Below, in pieces: positions 17,413 to 26,739 of a DNA stretch of 64,000 bases. Source of the DNA: Brevibacterium sp. CBA3109 (GTDB taxonomy: Bacteria; Actinomycetota; Actinomycetes; Actinomycetales; Brevibacteriaceae); the NCBI RefSeq assembly GCF_040256645.1, contig NZ_CP158281.1:1860001-1924000 (forward strand), written 5' to 3'. A program made the position numbers and the translations under genes. Below the pieces are notes generated by a model that saw only the letters and a program-made list of their open reading frames with translations, did not search any database and was not told the DNA's origin. Position 1 is the first letter of the stretch, and every line of letters begins with the position of its first letter.

Positions 17413-20275
17413 CGAGCATCGCTTTGAGGAACCGCCCGGTGTGGCTCTTCTTGTTAGCCGCCACCTCTTCTGGGGTGCCCTGGGCGATGATCTTTCCACC
17501 GCCTCGTCCGCCTTCAGGACCCAGATCGATGACGTGGTCCGCGTTGCCGATGACATCGAGGTTGTGTTCGATGACGATGACCGTGTTGCCCTTTTCGACA
17601 AGCCCCTGCAGCACATGCAGCAGCTTGGAGATGTCCTCGAAGTGCAGCCCGGTGGTCGGTTCGTCGAGAACGTAGGCGGTGCGACCGCGGGAGCGCTTCT
17701 GGAGCTCGGCCGCGAGCTTGACTCGTTGGGCTTCACCACCGGAGAGCGTGGTCGCAGGCTGACCCAGGCGGACATAGCCCAGGCCCACTTCGACAAGGGT
17801 GTTGAGGTGACGGGAGATGGCGGGGATCGCGGCGAAGAACTCGGCACCCTTTTCGATGGGCATCTCGAGCACCTCGGCGATGGATTTGCCCTTGAAGGTC
17901 ACTTCGAGCGTCTCGCGGTTGTAGCGGGTTCCCCCGCAGACTTCGCAGGTGACGTAGACGTCGGGCAGGAAGTTCATCTCGATCTTGATCGTGCCGTCAC
18001 CGCTGCAGTTCTCGCAGCGTCCTCCCTTGACGTTGAAGGAGAATCGCCCCGGCTGGTAACCGCGGACCTTCGCCGATTCTGTCTCTGCGAACAGGCGCCG
18101 GATCCGGTCGAAGACCCCGGTGTAGGTCGCCGGGTTCGACCGTGGGGTGCGACCGATCGGGGATTGGTCGACATGGACGACCTTGTCGAGGTTGTCCAGC
18201 CCGGTGACACGCTTGTGCCGACCGGGTACTCGTGAGGCACCGTTGAGGACGTTGGCCATCTGGGTGTAGAGGATCTCGTTGACCAGGGTCGACTTGCCTG
18301 AGCCGGAGACACCGGTGACGGCGGTGAGCACTCCGAGGGGGAACGAGACCGAGACGTTGCGGAGGTTGTTCTCGACGGCTTTCTCGACCGTGACGACGCG
18401 GTCATCGTCGACTGGCCGGCGGGTCGTGGGGACCTGGATAGCTCGGCGTCCGGCAAGGTAATCACCAGTGATGGATCGGTCGGCGTCTTTGAGCCCGGGA
18501 ACAGGACCCGAGTAGATGACCTCTCCCCCGTGTTCGCCCGCGCCCGGACCGATGTCGACGATCCAGTCGGCCGATGCGATGGTGTCCTCGTCGTGTTCGA
18601 CGACGATGAGGGTATTGCCGAGTTCCTTGAGTTTGTTCAGAGTCTCGATGAGTCGCCTGTTGTCGCGCTGGTGGAGACCGATGGAGGGTTCGTCGAGGAC
18701 GTAGAGGACCCCGACGAGGCCGGATCCGATCTGGGTGGCCAGGCGGATACGCTGGGCCTCACCACCGGATAGGGAACCGGCGGGCCGGTCGAGGCTGAGG
18801 TAGTCGAGTCCGACGTCGAGAAGGAAGCCCAGACGCGCGTTGATCTCCTTCATCACCTGAGCTGCGACTGCCGCGTCGCGAGAGTCCAGCTCCAGCTGTG
18901 AGAGGAACTCGGCGGATTCGTCGAGAGCCAGCTCGGACACCTCGGCGATCGATTTGCCGCCGACCTTGACGGCGAGGATCTCCGGCTTGAGTCGAGCGCC
19001 GTTGCAGCTGGCACAGGGAATTTCGCGCATGTAGGACTCGTAGCGTTCTCGCGACCAGTCGGACTCTGTTTCCTCGTGCTTGCGCTGGATGTACTGGTAG
19101 ACGCCTTCGAATCCGGTGGAGTAGGTGCGTTCGCGTCCGAACCGGTTCTTGTATTTGACGTGGACCTTGTAGTCCTTGCCGGTCAGGATCGCTGTCTTGT
19201 CGGACTTGCGCAGGTCCTTCCACGAAGTCGTCATGTCGAAGTCGAGTTCGTCCCCGAGGCCCTTGAGGAGACGGTTGAAGTATTTCGTCACCTGTTTTCC
19301 GCCCGCCCAGGGAGCGATCGCGCCCTCGCCGAGGCTGAGATCCTCATCCGGAACGACGAGGGTCTCATCGACCTGGAGTCGAGTGCCGATGCCGTCACAG
19401 GTGGGGCAGGCACCGAAGGGAGAGTTGAACGAGAAGGTGCGGGGCTCGATCTCGTCGATTGCCAACGGGTGTTCGTTCGGGCACGACATGTGCTCCGAGA
19501 AAGTCCGGGTCACACCTTCGTCGACCATCTCGACATCGATGCGTCCGTCGGCGAGGCCGAGGGCTGTCTCGACGGAGTCGGTCAGTCGAGGGCGCAGGCC
19601 CGACTTCGCCACCAGGCGGTCGACGACGACGGAAATCGTGTGCTTGTACTGTTTTTCCAGGGTAGGAGGTTCGCTGAGGCTGATCTGCTCCCCGTCGACA
19701 ATGGCGCGAGCGAAGCCCTTGGCCTGCAGTTCGGTGAAGAGATCGACGAATTCGCCCTTGCGAGAGCGGACGATGGGAGCCAGCACGAGGAACTTCGTCC
19801 TCTCCTCGAGTTCGAGCAGCTGGTCGACGATCTGCTGTGGGGTCTGCTTCGTGATGATCTCGCCGCACACAGGGCAGTGCGGCACGCCGATCCGAGCCCA
19901 CAGCAGGCGCAGGAAGTCATAGACCTCGGTGATGGTGCCGACCGTGGAGCGGGGGTTGCGGGAGGTCGACTTCTGATCGATCGACACCGCCGGTGACAGA
20001 CCCTCGATGAAATCGACATCGGGTTTGTCCATCTGACCCAGGAACATTCGGGCATACGAGGACAGGGACTCGACGTAACGGCGCTGCCCCTCGGCGAAGA
20101 TGGTGTCGAAGGCCAAGGATGACTTCCCCGACCCCGAGAGACCTGTGAAGACGATCATGGAGTCGCGAGGCAGGGCGATCTCCACGTTCTTGAGGTTATG
20201 GGCGCGTGCGCCCTTGACCCGCAGAGTGTCGAGATGTGACACACCTGCCGACTGCTCACCGCTGTTAGTTTTCAT
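17405..20275 (-). CDS. uvrA: Excinuclease ABC subunit A
   Basis: A 956-residue ABC ATPase that finds DNA damage with UvrB. There are two ATP-binding halves: Walker A in [18 protein letters not shown] near residue 41 and [17 protein letters not shown] near residue 655, with two ABC signatures (LSGGEAQRI and LSGGEAQRV). The zinc-binding modules include CPVCG in the first half and CENCSGDG with CEVCGG in the second. ATG at 20275 follows an in-frame GTG at 20278. It starts about 12 bases after the helicase stop and overlaps uvrC, giving a helicase-uvrA-uvrC transcription unit. Confidence 0.97.
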   Translation of the reverse strand: MKTNSGEQSAGVSHLDTLRVKGARAHNLKNVEIALPRDSMIVFTGLSGSGKSSLAFDTIFAEGQRRYVESLSSYARMFLGQMDKPDVDFIEGLSPAVSIDQKSTSRNPRSTVGTITEVYDFLRLLWARIGVPHCPVCGEIITKQTPQQIVDQLLELEERTKFLVLAPIVRSRKGEFVDLFTELQAKGFARAIVDGEQISLSEPPTLEKQYKHTISVVVDRLVAKSGLRPRLTDSVETALGLADGRIDVEMVDEGVTRTFSEHMSCPNEHPLAIDEIEPRTFSFNSPFGACPTCDGIGTRLQVDETLVVPDEDLSLGEGAIAPWAGGKQVTKYFNRLLKGLGDELDFDMTTSWKDLRKSDKTAILTGKDYKVHVKYKNRFGRERTYSTGFEGVYQYIQRKHEETESDWSRERYESYMREIPCASCNGARLKPEILAVKVGGKSIAEVSELALDESAEFLSQLELDSRDAAVAAQVMKEINARLGFLLDVGLDYLSLDRPAGSLSGGEAQRIRLATQIGSGLVGVLYVLDEPSIGLHQRDNRRLIETLNKLKELGNTLIVVEHDEDTIASADWIVDIGPGAGEHGGEVIYSGPVPGLKDADRSITGDYLAGRRAIQVPTTRRPVDDDRVVTVEKAVENNLRNVSVSFPLGVLTAVTGVSGSGKSTLVNEILYTQMANVLNGASRVPGRHKRVTGLDNLDKVVHVDQSPIGRTPRSNPATYTGVFDRIRRLFAETESAKVRGYQPGRFSFNVKGGRCENCSGDGTIKIEMNFLPDVYVTCEVCGGTRYNRETLEVTFKGKSIAEVLEMPIEKGAEFFAAIPAISRHLNTLVEVGLGYVRLGQPATTLSGGEAQRVKLAAELQKRSRGRTAYVLDEPTTGLHFEDISKLLHVLQGLVEKGNTVIVIEHNLDVIGNADHVIDLGPEGGRGGGKIIAQGTPEEVAANKKSHTGRFLKAMLDG

Positions 20276-20290
20276 CACCTGACCACTGTA

Positions 20291-22816
20291 TTACTCGGCA
20301 CTGACATTGGTTGAATGGGGACGGGCACTGATCTCTCCGACCGCGAGGATCCGGAGTACGATGTCTCCGGCTTCGTCACTTGCGGGCACGTCCACCTCGG
20401 CGTCGATGGCCCAGTCCCTGTTGTCATCGGGGTCGGCCAAGGTCTGACGGACTGTCCACATCTGTGAACCAGGTTCGATCGAGATATATTCCTTGCCCCT
20501 GGCCTTCCCATCGGTGAGGAGGTCGCCGTACTCCTCGTAGAAGTCTTCGATCGCATCTTCCCAGGCTGCGGCGGTGAAGCCGCTGTCGGCGTCGAGGCGG
20601 CCCAGCTCCGCGTAGTCGGCGCGCTCGGCCAGGAGCACCCGGTGGAACAGGGCGTTGCGCACCTCGGCCGTGAAGACCCGCACGTTGTCTGAGAACTTGC
20701 GATCGAGGTCTGGCAGCTCTTCGTCAGCGAAGTCCGTCGGGGACAGCCCCTGCAGGGTCCGCCATTCGTCGAGCAGGGACGAGTCTGTCCGGGCGATCAT
20801 CTCCCCCAACCATTCGATGATGGTCGAGAGCTCATCCGTCCTGTCGTCGGCGGGCACGTTGTGCGTCAGCGCGCGGAACACATCGGTGAGGTAACGCAGC
20901 AGGCTGCCCTCCACCCGGGTGAGACTGTAGTAGCTGACGAACTGGGTGAAGCCCATCGCCTGTTCGACCATATCGCGCACGATCGACTTCGGTTCGAAGT
21001 TCCCAGCTCGCAGCCACGGGTGGGCCTCGATGAAGTGCTCGAAGGCGGGATCGAGGACGTCGGCCAACGGCTTCGGTCCTTCGATCTCGTCAAGGATGGC
21101 CATCCGTTCGGGGTATTCGAGGCCGTCTGCCTTGAGCTCGGCAAGGGTATCTTTCTTGATCCGGTCGAGTTGGCCCTTGAGGACGGGAAACGGCACCGGT
21201 GTAGTGGATTCGACGAGCGAGACCACGTCGAGGGCATAGGTCTCCGCATCCGGATCGAGCAACTCGAGTCCGGCGAGCACGAAGGGAGCCAAGGGCTGGT
21301 TGAGGGCGAACTGGGGACCCAGATCGCTGGTCGGAACCAGTTCGTCTCCCTTCGCTTCGATGAGGCCGGCATTGATGAGAGAGCGACCGATGCTCAAAGC
21401 TGTGAGCTTGAGGTCGAGGTGACGTTCCCGGCTCTCGTGTGTTTTGTCGATGAAATGGCTGATCGTGGCGACACCCGATCCCGGGCGGGCGACGAGATTG
21501 AGGATCGTCGAATGGTCGATTCTCATGCGTGAGCGCAGAGATTCGGCCTGGGATTGGATGAGTTTGGTGAAGGTCTCCTCCGACCAGCCGACGAACCCGG
21601 CAGGGGCAGATTTCTTCTTGACCTTCTTCTTTTTCTTATCCGCATTGGCCGCCTTGGCCTCTGCCCGCATATTCTCCACAACATGTTCCGGTGCCTGTGC
21701 GATGACGTAGCCGCGGGTATCGAACCCTGCGCGCCCCGCACGGCCGGCCAGTTGCTGGAATTCGCGGACGCTGAGTTTGCGCATCTTTCGGCCGTCGAAC
21801 TTCGTCAGCCCTGTCAGCAGCACAGAGCGGATGGGAACGTTGATGCCGACGCCGAGTGTATCGGTGCCTGAGATGACCAACAGCAGCCCCTTGAGTGCGA
21901 GCTGTTCGACCAGCCGGCGATATTTGGGCAGCATGCCGGCATGGTGGACGCCGACGCCGTGCAGGAGCAGCTTGCGCAGGCTCTGACCGAATCCCTTCGC
22001 GAAGGTGAAGCCCTTGATGGCTGCCGCGACCGCGGCCTTCTGCTCCTTCGACGCCAGGTCGACGGACAGCAGGCCCGTGGCCAGATCGATGGCGCCAGCC
22101 TGGGAGTAGGACACGACGTAGACAGGGGCCTTGTCGTTGCGCACCAGAGAGCGCAATGTATCTGAAAGAGTCTCGGTGGAGTACTCGTATTCGAGCGGGA
22201 CCGGACGGGTCGCCGAGGTGACGACGGAGCTGCCGCGGCCGGTGGTGTCTTCCATGGTGCGGCAGATTTCACTCGTGTCACCCAGTGTGGCCGACATGAG
22301 CACGAACTGCGACTGTGGCATCTCGAGCAGGGGCACCTGCCATGCCCATCCGCGTGAGGGATCGGCGACATAGTGGAATTCGTCCATGACGACCATGCCC
22401 GCGTCGACCAGGCCGCCTTCGCGCAGAGCCTGGTTCGCCAGGATCTCAGCCGTCGCACAGATCACCGGTGCATCCCCGTTGACTGTGGAATCACCGGTGA
22501 TCATACCGACGTTCTCCGGGCCGAAGGCGTCAATGAGAGAGAAGAACTTCTCGCTCACCAGCGCCTTGAGCGGAGCCGTGTAGTAGGCCCTGATCCCGCG
22601 GGTGAATGATTGGTAGAGGGCGAACAGTGCCACCAGGGATTTGCCCGAACCTGTGGGAGTGGCCACGATCGTGTTGTCGCCAGCCAGAATGTTGAGAATG
22701 GCTTCGTCCTGAGCGGGGTACGGTTCGATACCCAGCTCTTCGCAGTAGTGTCCGAAGGACTCGTACACTGCGTCTTCATCAGCGAATTCCGCTGGGATCT
22801 CCTGCAATCTCACCAC
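20291..22816 (-). CDS. Ski2/Mtr4-like DEAD/DEAH-box helicase with DUF3516-type C-terminus
   Basis: An 841-residue superfamily 2 ATPase. Motif I is ATPTGSGKS (about residues 53-61), motif II is MDEFHYVAD, motif III is MSATLGD and motif VI is FQQLAGRAGRAGFDTRG. The motifs match Ski2-like RNA helicases rather than RecQ or UvrB types. A lysine-rich insert (ADKKKKKVKKKS) follows motif VI near residue 400. The last 400 residues form a helical domain common to actinobacterial members. Cellular role is not established; RNA turnover or a DNA-repair function suggested by uvrA are both inference. The start is GTG at 22816 (another GTG at 22813). Confidence 0.85.
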   Translation of the reverse strand: MVRLQEIPAEFADEDAVYESFGHYCEELGIEPYPAQDEAILNILAGDNTIVATPTGSGKSLVALFALYQSFTRGIRAYYTAPLKALVSEKFFSLIDAFGPENVGMITGDSTVNGDAPVICATAEILANQALREGGLVDAGMVVMDEFHYVADPSRGWAWQVPLLEMPQSQFVLMSATLGDTSEICRTMEDTTGRGSSVVTSATRPVPLEYEYSTETLSDTLRSLVRNDKAPVYVVSYSQAGAIDLATGLLSVDLASKEQKAAVAAAIKGFTFAKGFGQSLRKLLLHGVGVHHAGMLPKYRRLVEQLALKGLLLVISGTDTLGVGINVPIRSVLLTGLTKFDGRKMRKLSVREFQQLAGRAGRAGFDTRGYVIAQAPEHVVENMRAEAKAANADKKKKKVKKKSAPAGFVGWSEETFTKLIQSQAESLRSRMRIDHSTILNLVARPGSGVATISHFIDKTHESRERHLDLKLTALSIGRSLINAGLIEAKGDELVPTSDLGPQFALNQPLAPFVLAGLELLDPDAETYALDVVSLVESTTPVPFPVLKGQLDRIKKDTLAELKADGLEYPERMAILDEIEGPKPLADVLDPAFEHFIEAHPWLRAGNFEPKSIVRDMVEQAMGFTQFVSYYSLTRVEGSLLRYLTDVFRALTHNVPADDRTDELSTIIEWLGEMIARTDSSLLDEWRTLQGLSPTDFADEELPDLDRKFSDNVRVFTAEVRNALFHRVLLAERADYAELGRLDADSGFTAAAWEDAIEDFYEEYGDLLTDGKARGKEYISIEPGSQMWTVRQTLADPDDNRDWAIDAEVDVPASDEAGDIVLRILAVGEISARPHSTNVSAE

Positions 22817-22882
22817 AACTATGCACAGACCTTTCCGTTTAGACTGATGTCCATCCTATTGATCGAACCTCAGGAGTTTCAG

Positions 22883-23173
22883 ATGCCGGTTTTCGCTGTC
22901 AACTATGTCTATGGGCCAGATACTGACACCCGGATGGAATCACGACCTGCCCACCGTGCGTGGCAGGCCGATCTGTACGAAGCCGGAACCATTCTGGCTT
23001 CGGGCCCACTGGACAATGAGCCGGTTCCCGGGGGTCTGCTGTTGCTGCAGGCCGCCGACCGAAAGGACCTCGACGCTCACTTGGCCAACGATCCCTATGC
23101 TTCGATCGGTGTGATCGACGAGACGATCGTTCGGGAGTGGACCCCAGTCTTCGGTCCGTTCTCCCACGCCTGA
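22883..23173 (+). CDS. YciI-like protein
   Basis: A 96-residue protein of the YciI/YCII alpha-beta fold. The N-terminus VFAVNYVYGPDTDTR and the middle AGTILASGPL, LLLLQAADRKDLDAHLANDP and VIDETIVREWTPVFG match the family. These small proteins resemble muconolactone isomerase, and some members have conserved His and Asp residues. No reaction is known for this branch. The ATG at 22883 has AGGAG six bases upstream; an in-frame ATG at 22847 lies directly after a possible -10 box (TAGACT, 22840-22845) and is less likely. It is divergent from the helicase gene. Confidence 0.8.
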   Translation: MPVFAVNYVYGPDTDTRMESRPAHRAWQADLYEAGTILASGPLDNEPVPGGLLLLQAADRKDLDAHLANDPYASIGVIDETIVREWTPVFGPFSHA

Positions 23174-23208
23174 GTCTATTCCCAATGGCCTGAGGCCGCG
23201 TGGCCCAC

Positions 23209-23247
23209 GTGCGCGGGTGTCCCCTATTCGGGAGGACACCCGCGCAC
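23209..23247. terminator. Bidirectional terminator between the yciI-like gene and terC
   Basis: A hairpin with two exactly complementary 14-base arms (23209-23222 and 23234-23247, GTGCGCGGGTGTCC and its complement) and an 11-base loop. It lies between two convergent genes and can serve both. Confidence 0.75.
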
Positions 23248-23277
23248 AGTCACACCTGGACCGACCGGGACATTCTC

Positions 23278-24339
23278 TCAGTCCTGCGAGTCATCTGACT
23301 TCTCGGTGCTGGTGCTGCGAATGGGGATGCCGTCCTTCTTCATCTTCGCCAACGAGGCGAGTGTCGCTGCCGCCATGGCGACAACGATGAAGCTCAGCGA
23401 CAGCCACGTCGGCACTTCGGGGATCGCGGCGCCCCAGGACAGGAAGTCCCAGTCCGATTCGTGAAGAGCGTGGATGAAGAGTTTCACGCCGATGAAGGCG
23501 AGGATCGCCGCAATTCCGTAGTGAAGGTAGACGAGCTTGTCGACGAGGCCGCCGAGCAGGAAGTAGAGCTGGCGCAGCCCCATCAGCGCGAAGACGTTCG
23601 CGGTGAAGACCAGGAACGTATTCTGCGTGACGCCGAATATCGCCGGAATCGAGTCGAGCGCGAACATGACGTCCGTGGACCCGATCGCGATGAAGACGAT
23701 GAACATGGGCGTCCAGTACTTCTTGCCCTCGAGCGTGACACGCAGGCTGTTGCCGTGGTATTCGTCGACGACGTTGATCCGTTTGCGCAGGAGGCGGATG
23801 AGACCGTTCTCTCCATTGCCCTCATCCTCATCGCTGAACGCCTGTCGATAGGCGACGATGAGGAGGAAGATGCCGAAGATGAAGAATACTTCCACGAATG
23901 CGGTGATGATCGCCGAACCGGCCAGGATGAAGATGCCGCGGAAGACAATCGCGATGATGATGCCCACCATGAGGACTTCCTGCTGATACTTCCGCGGAAC
24001 CGAGAAGCTGCCCATGATGATGATGAACACGAACAGGTTGTCGATGCTCAGCGAGTATTCGAGCAGCCAGCCGGTGAGGAACTCACTGCCGTGCGTTGCG
24101 TCTCCGATGGCGAAGAGCGCACCGGCGAAGACGATGGCGAGGCCGACGTAGAAGGCGACCCAGATGCCCGCTTCCTTCATCGACGGGGTGTGTGGCCGTT
24201 TGATGACGAGGAGCAGATCGAAGACGAGGATCGCAACGACGACGATGCCTGATGTGATCATGAACCACGCGGGGATGGCGGACTCACTCCCAGCTGCGTT
24301 TTGACCGCCTGCGGCGAGGGCGGAGGACAGGATATCCAT
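23278..24339 (-). CDS. TerC-family membrane protein
   Basis: A 353-residue integral membrane protein of the TerC/Alx family, with about nine hydrophobic segments. The family marks are the membrane acidic motifs EYSLSIDNLFVFIII and GSTDVMFALDSIPAIFGVT, each with an aspartate inside a helix. Members are implicated in manganese export or metal loading of secreted proteins; older annotation as tellurium resistance is historical. A probable yybP-ykoY manganese riboswitch lies directly upstream and supports a manganese role. The ATG at 24339 has GAAAGG five bases upstream. It is transcribed alone, with terminators on its 3' side. Confidence 0.9.
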   Translation of the reverse strand: MDILSSALAAGGQNAAGSESAIPAWFMITSGIVVVAILVFDLLLVIKRPHTPSMKEAGIWVAFYVGLAIVFAGALFAIGDATHGSEFLTGWLLEYSLSIDNLFVFIIIMGSFSVPRKYQQEVLMVGIIIAIVFRGIFILAGSAIITAFVEVFFIFGIFLLIVAYRQAFSDEDEGNGENGLIRLLRKRINVVDEYHGNSLRVTLEGKKYWTPMFIVFIAIGSTDVMFALDSIPAIFGVTQNTFLVFTANVFALMGLRQLYFLLGGLVDKLVYLHYGIAAILAFIGVKLFIHALHESDWDFLSWGAAIPEVPTWLSLSFIVVAMAAATLASLAKMKKDGIPIRSTSTEKSDDSQD

Positions 24340-24370
24340 GGATGCCTTTCAAAGGAGTCGGTGATGTACC

Positions 24371-24490
24371 CGTGCCGAAAGTCTCTCCCACGCTATGACC
24401 ACTGAAACAGTGGCGGCGTGCGCTCCGTGTCCGGACCCTCTGAAGGATCGTGGTGACGAGCACGGATGGACGGGATACTCCCTTTCGCCA
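24371..24490 (-). ncRNA. yybP-ykoY-type manganese riboswitch
   Basis: In the 5' leader of terC the minus strand shows the hallmarks of this class: GGGAGTA just inside helix P1, CGTGCTCGTCACC as the second conserved loop strand, a variable hairpin (CACTGTTTCAGTG), and GGGAGAGACTTTC as the closing strand. Helix P1 is formed by CGAAAG (24487-24482) and CTTTCG (24381-24376). The 3' strand of P1 can also pair with the GAAAG of the terC ribosome-binding site (24350-24346), which offers a translational switch. The class senses Mn2+ and typically precedes TerC-type genes. Confidence 0.75.
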
Positions 24491-24498
24491 GCCTCACC

Positions 24499-24504
24499 AG
24501 TATA
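24499..24504 (-). promoter_or_regulatory. -10 box of the terC/riboswitch promoter
   Basis: TATACT on the minus strand, nine bases before the first base of riboswitch helix P1. Transcription from it would start at about 24492, so the riboswitch would form the very 5' end of the mRNA. No good -35 box is seen at 17-18 bases. Confidence 0.55.
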
Positions 24505-24541
24505 GTCGTGCGGATGCCGGCGCACTCGCACTCGGGTCGAA

Positions 24542-26674
24542 TCAGGCGTGCCCGGCCTGCTTCATCTGCCGCAGTTCCTTCTTGAGGTCCGAGAGTTCGT
24601 CCCTCAGGCGGGCGGCGAGCTCGAACTGCAGCTCCGCTGCGGCCGTGTGCATCTGAGACGTCAGGGATTCGATGAGCTCGGTCAGGTCGGCTGCCGGTGG
24701 ACGCAGGGAACCGGCCTTGCCTGCGGCCTGACGCTGTTCGTCGGTGAGCGTGGAGTTGTATCCCCTTTTGCCCTTGCCGTAGTCGAACTCGGTAAGGAGC
24801 TCTCGCGTGTCCGCATCTTCTCGCTGCAGCCGCTCGGTGATGTCGGCGATCTTCTTGACCAGCGGTGTGGGGTCGATTCCATGTTCCTTGTTGTGCGCGA
24901 CCTGTATCTCACGTCGACGGTCGGTCTCGTCGATGGCCTCACGCATGGACCGCGTGATGGTGTCGGCGTACATATGAACCTGGCCGTTGATGTTGCGGGC
25001 CGCACGACCGATCGTCTGGATCAGGGAGGTGGCCGAGCGCAGGAAGCCCTCTTTGTCGGCGTCGAGGATGGCCACAAGGGAGACTTCGGGCAGGTCGAGA
25101 CCCTCACGGAGTAGGTTGATTCCGACGAGAACATCGAACTCGCCGGCCCTCAGCTCTGTCAGAAGTTCGACTCGGCGCAGGGTGTCGACGTCTGAGTGGA
25201 GGTACTGCACTCGCACATCGTGTTCGAGGAGGTAATCCGTGAGGTCCTCGGCCATCTTCTTGGTCAGTGTGGTGACCAGGACCCTTTCCTGGGCGTCGAC
25301 GCGAGTTCTGATCTCCTCGAGCAGGTCGTCGATCTGTCCCTTGGTCGGTTTGACGACGATCTCTGGGTCGACGAGACCGGTGGGTCGGATGATCTGCTGG
25401 ACGTAGCCGTTCGCGTTTCCCAGCTCGAAGTTGCCGGGAGTTGCCGACAGGTAGACGGCCTGTCCGACGCGTTCACGGAACTCATCGAACTTCAGGGGCC
25501 GGTTGTCCATCGCACTGGGGAGGCGGAATCCGTGTTCGACCAGTGTGCGTTTGCGGGACATGTCGCCTTCGTACATTCCCCCGATCTGAGGGACCGTGAC
25601 GTGGGACTCGTCGATCACGAGGAGGAAGTCCTCGGGGAAGTAGTCGAGCAGGCAGTTCGGTGCCGATCCCGCGGGACGTCCGTCGATGTGTCGAGAATAG
25701 TTCTCGATGCCGGAGGTGAAGCCCATCGACTCCATCATCTCGAGATCGTAGGTCGTGCGCATCTTCAGACGCTGGGCCTCGAGGAGTTTGTTCTGCGATT
25801 CGAATTCGCTCAACCGCGTCTGCAGTTCGTTCTCGATCTCGCTGACAGCTCGCCCCATCCGGTTCTCTCCGGCGACATAGTGCGAAGCCGGGAAGACATG
25901 GATCGTCTCCTCTTCCCGGACGATCTCGCCTGTCAGAGGATGCAGTGTCTGGAGAGCTTCGATCTCGTCGCCGAAGAACTCGATCCGCAGGGCCAATTCC
26001 TCATACTGCGGGATGATCTCAACAGTATCGCCCCTGACGCGGAAGGTGCCGCGGGTGAATGCCATATCGTTGCGGGCGTACTGCATCGACACGAAGCGTT
26101 TGAGGAGTTCGTCGCGGTCGCACTGTTCGCCGCGCTTCAAGGTCACCATCCGGTCGACGTACTCTTCCGGTGTGCCCAGACCGTAGATGCAGGACACTGT
26201 CGAGACGACGACGACATCACGGCGGGTCAGCAGGGAGTTCGTCGCGGAGTGGCGCAGACGCTCGACCTCATCGTTGACCGATGAATCCTTCTCGATGAAG
26301 GTGTCAGTCTGGGGAACGTAAGCTTCGGGCTGATAGTAGTCGTAGTAGGAGACGAAGTATTCGACCGCATTGTTGGGCAGCAGCTGCCGGAACTCGTTGG
26401 CCAACTGCGCAGCCAACGTCTTATTCGGCGCCATGATCAGGGTCGGTCGCTGAACCTGCTCAATCAGCCAGGCCGTGGTCGCCGACTTACCCGTACCGGT
26501 GGCGCCCAGCAAGACGATGTCCCGCTCACCCTGGTCGAGGCGTTCCGAAATCTCAGTGATTGCGGTGGGCTGATCACCGGATGGAGAGTATTCGGAGACG
26601 ACTTCGAACGGGGCGACTGTGCGCGTGACATCCGGCCTATGGCCGATGGCTGGCAGGGGACGTTCTGAGCTCAT
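24542..26674 (-). CDS. uvrB: Excinuclease ABC subunit B
   Basis: A 710-residue damage-verifying helicase-like subunit of nucleotide excision repair. Walker A is in [16 protein letters not shown] (about residues 56-71); the beta-hairpin region is [24 protein letters not shown]-like motif II is [13 protein letters not shown]; motif VI is [10 protein letters not shown]. The C-terminal UVR domain that binds UvrC is present ([20 protein letters not shown]). The ATG at 26674 lacks a ribosome-binding site, but a TAGTGT box lies six bases before it, so a leaderless mRNA is likely. uvrA and uvrC are 5-7 kb away on the same strand. Confidence 0.97.
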   Translation of the reverse strand: MSSERPLPAIGHRPDVTRTVAPFEVVSEYSPSGDQPTAITEISERLDQGERDIVLLGATGTGKSATTAWLIEQVQRPTLIMAPNKTLAAQLANEFRQLLPNNAVEYFVSYYDYYQPEAYVPQTDTFIEKDSSVNDEVERLRHSATNSLLTRRDVVVVSTVSCIYGLGTPEEYVDRMVTLKRGEQCDRDELLKRFVSMQYARNDMAFTRGTFRVRGDTVEIIPQYEELALRIEFFGDEIEALQTLHPLTGEIVREEETIHVFPASHYVAGENRMGRAVSEIENELQTRLSEFESQNKLLEAQRLKMRTTYDLEMMESMGFTSGIENYSRHIDGRPAGSAPNCLLDYFPEDFLLVIDESHVTVPQIGGMYEGDMSRKRTLVEHGFRLPSAMDNRPLKFDEFRERVGQAVYLSATPGNFELGNANGYVQQIIRPTGLVDPEIVVKPTKGQIDDLLEEIRTRVDAQERVLVTTLTKKMAEDLTDYLLEHDVRVQYLHSDVDTLRRVELLTELRAGEFDVLVGINLLREGLDLPEVSLVAILDADKEGFLRSATSLIQTIGRAARNINGQVHMYADTITRSMREAIDETDRRREIQVAHNKEHGIDPTPLVKKIADITERLQREDADTRELLTEFDYGKGKRGYNSTLTDEQRQAAGKAGSLRPPAADLTELIESLTSQMHTAAAELQFELAARLRDELSDLKKELRQMKQAGHA

Positions 26675-26680
26675 GGTCCA

Positions 26681-26709
26681 ACACTAGCCCTCGCCCATGA
26701 CACAGTGAA
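26681..26709 (-). promoter_or_regulatory. Candidate uvrB promoter giving a leaderless mRNA
   Basis: On the minus strand TTCACT (26709-26704), a 17-base spacer and TAGTGT (26686-26681), then six bases and the uvrB ATG. The start codon would be at or next to the transcription start. No LexA-type box (GAACN4GTTC) is visible in this short space. Confidence 0.5.
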
Positions 26710-26739
26710 CAGTCGGGATGATACTCCGGCGTGCACTGC

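Noticed and set aside
17413..17847. N-terminal extension of uvrC by about 145 codons
   Set aside because: It lies wholly inside uvrA in another frame; the protein family starts at the ATG at 17412.
20291..22816. Helicase as part of a defence island
   Set aside because: Neighbours are uvrA and housekeeping genes; no nuclease, methylase or mobile gene is present.
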